From the NCBI GenBank assembly GCA_019246575.1, contig JAFAQG010000619.1, forward strand, positions 1-12,062: a stretch of DNA of 12,062 nucleotides, read 5' to 3'. The DNA comes from Acidobacteriaceae bacterium (GTDB lineage: Bacteria > Acidobacteriota > Terriglobia > Bryobacterales > Bryobacteraceae). The notes beneath the pieces were generated by a model, which searched no databases, was not told the origin of the DNA, and saw only the letters and a list, made by a program, of their open reading frames with translations. Shown in pieces: positions 6,382 to 12,062 of the stretch (position 1 is its first letter; every line of letters begins with the position of its first letter). A program made the position numbers and the translations under genes.

Positions 6382-6394
6382 GAATCTAAGATTC
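6382..6394. promoter_or_regulatory. Perfect 13-bp palindrome upstream of egtB, candidate operator
   Basis: GAATCT-A-AGATTC is a perfect inverted repeat of six bases around one central base. It lies between the egtB ribosome binding site and the rest of the 129-bp cca-egtB gap, ending 23 nt before the egtB ATG. Its position suits an operator for a dimeric regulator or a small leader hairpin in the egtBD transcript. I could not place a confident promoter relative to it, so the role is inferred from symmetry and position. Confidence 0.3.
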
Positions 6395-6487
6395 GGCTAA
6401 GAACGCCATCCTGCAATGGACGAGAAAGAGAAAATCACAATACCAAAATTTTCTGTCGCGTATTCGCAACCAGATTAGGAATTGGTA

Positions 6488-7900
6488 CTAGGAAGTGATT
6501 GACTCGAGCACCGATCTTGCGACAGCCAAGGCCTCCTCAGGGGTTGCAATCTCTCCATCGAGTTGGGCTGTTTCTGCTGCTTCTAAAGCGCGGCCAAACA
6601 TCGGTCCCGGTGCATAGCCAGCCCTTATCAGATCCTTTCCGGTCAATAAACGCTTCGGACGAAGTTCATCTTTTCCGATTTCAACCAGCTTCTTGCGAAC
6701 AAACTCGTAAGAGTCCGTGTAACCGTTGCTGGCCAAGCAATCGAGCCTATGCAGCTCGAGATGCTCATCGAAACGCGGGAGACGCAAAAAACGCTTCAGC
6801 GTGCTTAGGCGCATCTGAAATACATCTTTAAAGCGCATATGGTTGGCGACGAGCGAGGTGACATGCTGAATGTCCTCGCGGGGGAACTTTAAGTCTGAAA
6901 GTATTTTGCTTGTCATACTCGCGCCCACCTCTGCATGCCCATCGAAACGAATACGGTCGGCAATACGAAAAGTGGGCGGTTTTCCCACGTCGTGCAGCAG
7001 AACGCCTAAAGCGAGCGTGGAAGTAGGCGCACGCAGGTACTCGAGCATCAATAACACGTGGGTCCAGACGTCACCCTCGGGATGAAACTCGGGGGGCTGC
7101 GGGACGCCCTGAAACGCCGCTACTTCCGGGAGAATGATGCGCAGGAGCCGGCAGTCGCTGAGCAATTCGAGTGCCCGACGAGCTCCGCGCTGAGTGAGAA
7201 TGCAAACCAATTCATCACGGATTCGCTCCGCCGATATGCGTTTTATTTCGTGCGCACAGGCCTGAATTGCCCTTATTGTTTCGCCCTCGATGTCGAAGCC
7301 AAGACGTGCTGCGAATCGGACCGCGCGAAGCATGCGCAGGTGATCCTCGCGGAAGCGCGTTTCGGCATCCCCGATCGCGCGAACAACTTTGGATTTAAGA
7401 TCCGCTTGTCCACCAACGTAATCAACAATTTGACCCGTTAGCGGATCTTCCATCAGACCGTTTATAGTGAAGTCGCGTCTTCTGACATCCTGCTCGGGTT
7501 CTTTTTCGAAATGGACAACTTCGGGCCGACGGCCATCCGCATAGGTACTCTCACTCCGGAAGGTTGCTACCTCGACGCACGCGCCGGGACCTTCAGTCAC
7601 GAGCACCACACCGAAATGTGCTCCTACGGTTTCAGCCCGAGGAAATATAGAGAGGATCTCAGCTGGTGTGGCATCAGTGCTTACGTCGTAGTCTTTGGGA
7701 GCGAATCCCAGCAAGCGATCTCGAACGCAGCCACCGACAAGGTACGCCAGGAAGCCAGACGAACGTAATCGAAGGACAATTTGAAGCGCCAGCGATTCGC
7801 TACGAGAGCTATCGGTGGGACTAGGCGTACTCGCTTTTGGCCTTGTCCTTTTTGGCGGGTTCCGAAATTGCAGACGGCTGATCGCCGTCCTCGCTTGCAA
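6488..7900 (-). CDS. cca: CCA-adding enzyme / polyA polymerase family nucleotidyltransferase with HD domain
   Basis: Enzymes of this class II family add or repair the CCA end of tRNAs without a template; some members add only CC or A, or poly(A) tails. Visible motifs, numbered from the TTG at 7900: the nucleotidyltransferase signature VGGCVRD (55-61), the metal-binding D70-x-D72 in DYDVSTDA, RRDFTIN (141-147), the nucleotide-selecting EDHLR (185-189) followed by MLRAVRFAARLGF, then SAERIRDEL. An HD phosphohydrolase-type domain follows with H281, HD at 303-304 (LLHDVGKP) and GHAEVG. Total length is in the usual 400-480 range. The start is uncertain. There is no ATG or GTG before the catalytic domain, and the TTG at 7900 overlaps the preceding gene by 80 nt and adds about 33 residues of low-complexity sequence. 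A CTG start or a near-cognate codon close to base 7800 is possible. CC-, A- and CCA-adding activity cannot be told apart here. Confidence 0.9.
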   Translation of the reverse strand: MQARTAISRLQFRNPPKRTRPKASTPSPTDSSRSESLALQIVLRLRSSGFLAYLVGGCVRDRLLGFAPKDYDVSTDATPAEILSIFPRAETVGAHFGVVLVTEGPGACVEVATFRSESTYADGRRPEVVHFEKEPEQDVRRRDFTINGLMEDPLTGQIVDYVGGQADLKSKVVRAIGDAETRFREDHLRMLRAVRFAARLGFDIEGETIRAIQACAHEIKRISAERIRDELVCILTQRGARRALELLSDCRLLRIILPEVAAFQGVPQPPEFHPEGDVWTHVLLMLEYLRAPTSTLALGVLLHDVGKPPTFRIADRIRFDGHAEVGASMTSKILSDLKFPREDIQHVTSLVANHMRFKDVFQMRLSTLKRFLRLPRFDEHLELHRLDCLASNGYTDSYEFVRKKLVEIGKDELRPKRLLTGKDLIRAGYAPGPMFGRALEAAETAQLDGEIATPEEALAVARSVLESITS

Positions 7901-8108
7901 GTGCCGCTGCCGCCAACGCCTCCGCCTTCTTCAACTCCTTTTTTGAGGGAGGGGCTTGCTCATGACGATAATCGTGATCGTGATAGCACGTCCGGCAACG
8001 AACCTTTGCCGCTTGGCCGTTGACCAGCGACACAATCGAGTGGTTCGTAATACGGCGGCACTTCACACAGTGGTCGTCAATGACATCGCCTAATCGCTGT
8101 TCATCCAT
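7821..8108 (-). CDS. Small zinc-ribbon-like protein of unknown function
   Basis: I do not recognise a named family. The 95-residue protein has two CxxC pairs, C14-x2-C17 and C38-x2-C41, 20 residues apart, with His13, His43, His45 and His49 close by. This fits a single zinc-ribbon or rubredoxin-like knuckle. The first 50 residues read like a compact domain (HCVKCRR, VNGQAAKVRCRTCYHDH). The last 45 are Lys/Ala/Glu-rich (KKELKKAEALAAAALASE, then a Pro/Ser/Lys tail), probably a helix and a disordered end. Start ATG at 8108, preceded by a T-rich stretch with no clear Shine-Dalgarno. It lies 39 nt after the lhr stop and its 3' end overlaps the only usable start of the cca frame, so it is likely expressed with both. 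A nucleic-acid-binding or RNA-related role would fit the neighbours but is inference. Confidence 0.75.
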   Translation of the reverse strand: MDEQRLGDVIDDHCVKCRRITNHSIVSLVNGQAAKVRCRTCYHDHDYRHEQAPPSKKELKKAEALAAAALASEDGDQPSAISEPAKKDKAKSEYA

Positions 8109-8142
8109 GAAAAAAGGCCGTCAAGCGAAGTATACCAAGACC

Positions 8143-8161
8143 TTGCATTATGCGGATGCAA
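8143..8161. repeat. Small inverted repeat spanning the lhr stop codon
   Basis: TTGCAT and ATGCAA (8143-8148 and 8156-8161) flank seven bases and include the lhr stop codon. On the transcript this could form a 6-bp hairpin between lhr and the zinc-ribbon gene. No T-run follows on the minus strand, so it is not a convincing intrinsic terminator. It may affect relative expression or mRNA stability, or be chance. Confidence 0.3.
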
Positions 8162-11100
8162 TGTGGAATGCCGCTTCGCCGTCGCCCAGTTCCGGAGGCA
8201 GAATAACTCCTGTTACATTCAGCGGATCAGACCCGCTTACGGTCTTTAGGGGCGATTTGATGGCTTGCTTGCGCATTCGCCGAAGCAAGTCAATGGCCTC
8301 CGGTCGGGCGAACTGTTCTCCCACGTACCCCGAAACAAAGCGTCCCCCGCGGACCTCGCCTCGCGCCTCCATTCTTCGTAAGGTCGGCGCCAACTCGCGC
8401 CACGGCGGCGCCAGACTCTCGCGAACGAGCAGATCACGCAGCAATATGCCCCACCTTTGTAACAATTGGCGTGCAAACCGCTCGTTCCGTTCGCCTGTAT
8501 CGACAGTTCTTACATTTCGCCGCAGGATCGCCCATCGTCCGGCAGCATGTCGTGGCCGCTTCTGACTGCCACGTCCCTCGCCACGACGCCTCTTTGGATC
8601 GACCAGTGCGCGCAAATTATCGTATCCGTCGGCGGTCACCAGTCCTCCAGCCAGCAGTTCCCAAAGTGCATCTTCAACTTCGCTCGCCAATCGACCGGTC
8701 AGCCGTACGAGATCAGTAAAGAAGCTGGCACCGTTATGCTCTAGGGCAGCCATTACGTCCCGCGCCGGGTGTGAGAAGGAAGCTTCGTCGCTCGGGGTTT
8801 GCGTGGCCATCAACCAGTCCGCATCTTCCCGCATACAAAGCGTCACCGGAGCTAAGCGAGTGGGCCGTACGCGACGATTCTCGATCAGCGCCGGATGAGG
8901 CGACATTCTGGCCCACATAACCTGTCCTGACAAACAGAGCTCGTCTAAAAATGCGGGCTCGTAATGTGCAATCCGGCTCGCCAGAACCTCTGATTCCCAA
9001 GAAGCGGCTGAGATCTCAAATCCCTGAAGCTGCCGCAGAACCTGGAGAGTTCCATCAGCCCCATGGAGCTGCGTGCCCGGCGCAACACGCTGCCACACCT
9101 GTAAAAAACGTACGAAATCCAATGATGAAACAGGCTCGATGTCGCGCCGAAGCTTTCCAAGGGTGGCACGGTGAATGCGAGCCAGGATCCGTCGATTACA
9201 CCATTCGACCTCCTGACGATTGCCTCGAAAGCTGCCGCGCAACACTTGCCCGGAAGCCTCCAGTTGCAAAAGCGCGCCTTCAACTATTTGCGCGTCGAAC
9301 CGGAGCTTCGTCTGAAGTTCACTGACCGTTATTGGTCCAATGCTGTCCATCCAACCCGACACAACTGCGTGCGCATCATCCACCGCGGACGACTTTTCGG
9401 TCGCAGCCCAAAAGGTTAGATCTTCTTTGGTAACCCAGAATGCCCTGCCCGCCGCCGCCAATTCATCGAATAAGAGCTTGAACTCATCGCTCGCTGGAAA
9501 TCGGATGAGCGTCAGCAACGCGTCGTGGAGCTCGTCGCAGTCCCGTATTTGAGGCCAAGACTCACTCGAAACTTGTTCGATCACGCCGGCATCGAGAATT
9601 CCATCGCCGCCGCTTACATCTATTCCAAGGGTCTGGCGCAGTGCAACCGCACGTGTTCGACGCTCCTCAAGAGGAGCATCGTCCAGGAATGCGTACGGAT
9701 TCGCGTTCAAAATCTCGTGCGAGAGGCACGACGCGCGCGGTGTGTCGATCGCAACAGTGCGGATATTTCCGTCTTCGATTCCCCGGAGAACTTCTCTCAA
9801 ACCTTCAAGGTCCATCGCCTCGTGAAGGCAGTTTTCAATGGTTTCGCGCACCAGCGGATGATCCGGGATGCGGATCGGCCCCGTCAGATTCTCGCCGCAC
9901 GCAACCTGATCGGGGAATACGGCTGCCAGAAGGTCGTCAGCCCGCATGCGTTGGATGGGTGCAGGGATCTTTTTTCCACCTTGGAAACGGAGTATCGCCA
10001 GCGCCCGCGTCGTGTTCCAGCGCCAGCGGGCACCGAACATGGGAGCGGCTAAAAGAGCCTGTCGTAACACGTCCTCAACTGTTTCAGATCGTAGAAATGC
10101 GAACACAAGTTCGAGTGGGAACGAATGTTGATCACTTAAGGACAAAACCAGTCCGTTGTCGGTGGCCGCCGCTTGTAGCTCAAAGTTAAACGTCCGACAA
10201 AAACGCTTTCGTAGCGCCAGTCCCCAGGCTCGGGTGATCCGTGAGCCGAATGGGGCGTGTAAGATCAATTGCATACCACCGGCTTGATCGAAGAACCGTT
10301 CTGCTACCACTTCGGTTTGAGAAGGCAATGCGCCAAGCTCGGCCTTGCCCGATTGGACGTATGGGATAACCTGGGTCGCACCGGCATCATCGAGCCCACA
10401 ATCCTGAATCAAGAATCTATGAGCGTCCTCGGGATGGCGCATGACCATTTCACGCACGAGACTAACCTCTTCGGAAAGTTCGCGTGACCGTCCCGGCGCC
10501 TCACCCAACCAGAATGGAATGGAGGGCGCCGCACCGCCTGCATCGTGAACACGGACGCGGCCGGGTTCCACACGTTTGATGCGCCAGGAGTGCGTTCCCA
10601 GCAGAAAGACATCTCCCACAAGGCTCTCTACAGCGAAATCTTCATCGAGCGTTCCGACGACCTTTTCATCGGGTTCGGCGATCACGGCATAATTTGCATT
10701 CTCCGGAATGGCTCCTCCGGACGTAATTGCGGCAAGCCGCGCACCCCGTCGTCCCTTTACGCGCCGATTCACGCCATCCCGATGAATCAGCGCTTTGCTT
10801 CTTCCACGTGATGTGGCGATCCCCTCAGAGAGCATCGTGACGGACGCATCGAAGTCTTCGCGAGGGAGATCCCTGAACGGATAAGCGGAGCGCACCAGGC
10901 GATATAGGTCATCTTCTGGCCACGTGTCAGCCGATGCCGCTGCGACGATTTGCTGGGCCAGAATGTCCAGCGCATTCCTCGGAATAGTAATGCTTTCGAG
11001 TTTGCCTTTTCGGATGGCCGACACGACCGACGCACACTCGATCAATTCGTCTCGCGTGGTCGGAAACAAGCGGCCCTTCGGCATTGCACCCACCCAGTGG

Positions 11101-12062
11101 CCGGCTCGTCCGATTCGCTGCAACGCGACTGCTACGGAGCGCGGAGAACCTATCTGACATACCAGGTCAACGCTACCGATGTCGATACCGAGTTCCAGCG
11201 ATGCCGTTGCCACAACCGCTTTAACATCACCCGTCTTCAAACGCGCTTCGGCATTCAAACGGAGTTGACGCGAAAGGCTGCCGTGATGCGGAAGTACAGA
11301 TTGGTTACCCAGCCGCTGTTCCAACGCGAGCGCGATTCGCTCCGAAAGTCGCCGCGTATTCACAAAGACCAGCGTCGTGCGATGCCGCGCAATTAGCTCG
11401 GCCAGGCGATCGTAAACCTCGCCCCACATCTCCATGCTGGCGATCGCGCCGAGTTCTTGTCGCGGAACCTCAACCGCCAATTCCATTGGCCGCTTATGGC
11501 CGACATCGACGACGCGCGTTTCAGGACCGAGAAACGATGCCATCTCCGTGAGCGGACGTACGGTGGCAGATAATCCAATCCGTTGTGCCGGGCTGGCTGT
11601 AAGGGCATCCAGGCGGGCTAAAGATAGAGCCAGGTGCGAACCTCGCTTATCTCCCGCCACCGCATGTATCTCGTCCACGATAGCCGTTGAGACGGTCTTC
11701 AGAAGCTCGCGCGATCTCTCAGCCGTCAAAAGAATAAAGAGTGATTCCGGAGTGGTCACCAGAATATGCGGTCGTGTTCTCAGCATCAGCGCCCGCTCGC
11801 GCGTGGGCGTGTCGCCCGTACGCACCGAACATCGGATGGGCGCAAGCGACAATCCTTCATGGCCCGCGCTGCCGGCTATCTCTGCCAACGGTAGCTCAAG
11901 GTTCTGATGTACGTCATGGCTGAGGGCCTTTAGAGGCGAAACATAAAGGACCTTGGTTTCATCAGTAAGAGTTGCGTTTCGCGCAGCTCGAACGAGTTTG
12001 TCGAGGCCAATCAGAAATGCGGCGAGAGTCTTACCCGAGCCAGTAGGCGCGGCAATCAGCGT
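8148..12062 (-). CDS. lhr: Lhr-type large superfamily 2 helicase (partial, N-terminus beyond window)
   Basis: Lhr proteins are ATP-dependent 3'-5' DNA helicases linked to DNA repair. The frame is open to the window edge, so the start lies outside. Its first visible residues are TLIAAPTGSGKT, with Walker A at residues 5-12. Further motifs by in-window residue number: VLYVSPLKAL, TPES (104-107), DEIH box (130-133), SAT (165-167), VFVNTRRL, HHGSLS (259-264), TASLELGIDIG, and QRIGRAGH (motif VI, 315-322). After the two RecA domains come a winged-helix region and the long Lhr-specific C-terminal half. It ends with RGGRFVSGYVGEQFARPEA and SGSDPLNVTGVILP, the conserved closing segment of full-length Lhr. 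The 1304 residues visible mean a protein near 1340 or more, so this is the long form, not the Lhr-Core form. A start at the TTG at 11888 would remove the Walker A motif and is wrong. The stop at 8148-8150 lies inside a small inverted repeat. Confidence 0.95.
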   Translation of the reverse strand, partial: TLIAAPTGSGKTLAAFLIGLDKLVRAARNATLTDETKVLYVSPLKALSHDVHQNLELPLAEIAGSAGHEGLSLAPIRCSVRTGDTPTRERALMLRTRPHILVTTPESLFILLTAERSRELLKTVSTAIVDEIHAVAGDKRGSHLALSLARLDALTASPAQRIGLSATVRPLTEMASFLGPETRVVDVGHKRPMELAVEVPRQELGAIASMEMWGEVYDRLAELIARHRTTLVFVNTRRLSERIALALEQRLGNQSVLPHHGSLSRQLRLNAEARLKTGDVKAVVATASLELGIDIGSVDLVCQIGSPRSVAVALQRIGRAGHWVGAMPKGRLFPTTRDELIECASVVSAIRKGKLESITIPRNALDILAQQIVAAASADTWPEDDLYRLVRSAYPFRDLPREDFDASVTMLSEGIATSRGRSKALIHRDGVNRRVKGRRGARLAAITSGGAIPENANYAVIAEPDEKVVGTLDEDFAVESLVGDVFLLGTHSWRIKRVEPGRVRVHDAGGAAPSIPFWLGEAPGRSRELSEEVSLVREMVMRHPEDAHRFLIQDCGLDDAGATQVIPYVQSGKAELGALPSQTEVVAERFFDQAGGMQLILHAPFGSRITRAWGLALRKRFCRTFNFELQAAATDNGLVLSLSDQHSFPLELVFAFLRSETVEDVLRQALLAAPMFGARWRWNTTRALAILRFQGGKKIPAPIQRMRADDLLAAVFPDQVACGENLTGPIRIPDHPLVRETIENCLHEAMDLEGLREVLRGIEDGNIRTVAIDTPRASCLSHEILNANPYAFLDDAPLEERRTRAVALRQTLGIDVSGGDGILDAGVIEQVSSESWPQIRDCDELHDALLTLIRFPASDEFKLLFDELAAAGRAFWVTKEDLTFWAATEKSSAVDDAHAVVSGWMDSIGPITVSELQTKLRFDAQIVEGALLQLEASGQVLRGSFRGNRQEVEWCNRRILARIHRATLGKLRRDIEPVSSLDFVRFLQVWQRVAPGTQLHGADGTLQVLRQLQGFEISAASWESEVLASRIAHYEPAFLDELCLSGQVMWARMSPHPALIENRRVRPTRLAPVTLCMREDADWLMATQTPSDEASFSHPARDVMAALEHNGASFFTDLVRLTGRLASEVEDALWELLAGGLVTADGYDNLRALVDPKRRRGEGRGSQKRPRHAAGRWAILRRNVRTVDTGERNERFARQLLQRWGILLRDLLVRESLAPPWRELAPTLRRMEARGEVRGGRFVSGYVGEQFARPEAIDLLRRMRKQAIKSPLKTVSGSDPLNVTGVILPPELGDGEAAFHIASA

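Noticed and set aside
6441..6487. TACCAA/TTGGTA inverted repeat after the cca stop as a terminator
   Set aside because: The outer stem is only 6 bp with a 35-nt interior, even though GCG-TATT-CGC could pair inside it, and the following minus-strand sequence is T-rich but has no run of T. It is too weak to call.
8020..8565. Plus-strand frame of 181 codons opposite the zinc-ribbon and lhr 3' end
   Set aside because: It is antisense to well-supported genes, and its residue composition (Arg, Ser, Pro, Cys rich) is typical of an out-of-frame shadow.
8148..11888. Lhr starting at the TTG at 11888
   Set aside because: The same frame continues to the window edge and encodes the Walker A motif APTGSGKT and VLYVSPLKAL upstream, so the gene is longer.
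1..12062. CRISPR arrays, insertion sequences, rRNA genes, toxin-antitoxin pairs or phage genes
   Set aside because: No regularly spaced repeats, transposase motifs, rRNA-like sequence or recognisable toxin, antitoxin or phage proteins were seen on either strand.

Overview
All genes recognised in this window lie on the minus strand, so they are read from high to low coordinates. The DNA has moderate GC content. The mix of genes suggests a free-living Gram-negative bacterium: a full-length Lhr-type helicase, a polyA-polymerase/CCA family enzyme, an EgtB-EgtD ergothioneine pair without EgtA or EgtC, and a VirB-like type IV secretion (T4SS) cluster. From memory of similar protein sequences I lean towards Acidobacteriota. 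That is an inference from protein style, as there is no rRNA or other marker here.

Layout in transcription order. (1) 12062-8148: lhr, a large DNA helicase cut by the window edge just before its Walker A motif. (2) 8108-7821: a 95-residue protein with two CxxC motifs. (3) 7900-6488: a CCA-adding/polyA polymerase family enzyme whose start overlaps gene 2. These three form one co-directional cluster. (4) 6358-5129 egtB and 5117-4164 egtD form a tight two-gene operon for ergothioneine, with an almost perfect palindrome just upstream of egtB. (5) 4123-4048: tRNA-Lys(UUU) with an encoded CCA. (6) 4047-3631: about 417 bp without a convincing gene but with short direct and inverted repeats. (7) 3630-1: a T4SS cluster with VirB2 pilin, VirB3, VirB4 ATPase (split by a -1 frameshift) and VirB9 (running off the window).

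The first half (lhr to egtD) looks like ordinary chromosome: nucleic-acid maintenance genes, then synthesis of a thiol antioxidant. The T4SS block begins just past the 3' end of a tRNA gene, a classic integration position, so it may be one end of an integrative conjugative element or a remnant of one. Its genes are packed end to end (overlap of 1 nt, gaps of 2 and 11 nt), which implies a single transcript. VirB9 follows VirB4 directly, with no VirB5, VirB6 or VirB8 between them, unlike the common trb/virB order.

The points most worth a second look are the VirB4 frameshift, the tRNA-T4SS junction with its repeats, the VirB4-VirB9 adjacency, the EgtD active-site substitution, and the small zinc-ribbon gene between lhr and cca. 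I do not see a clearly undescribed system in this window.
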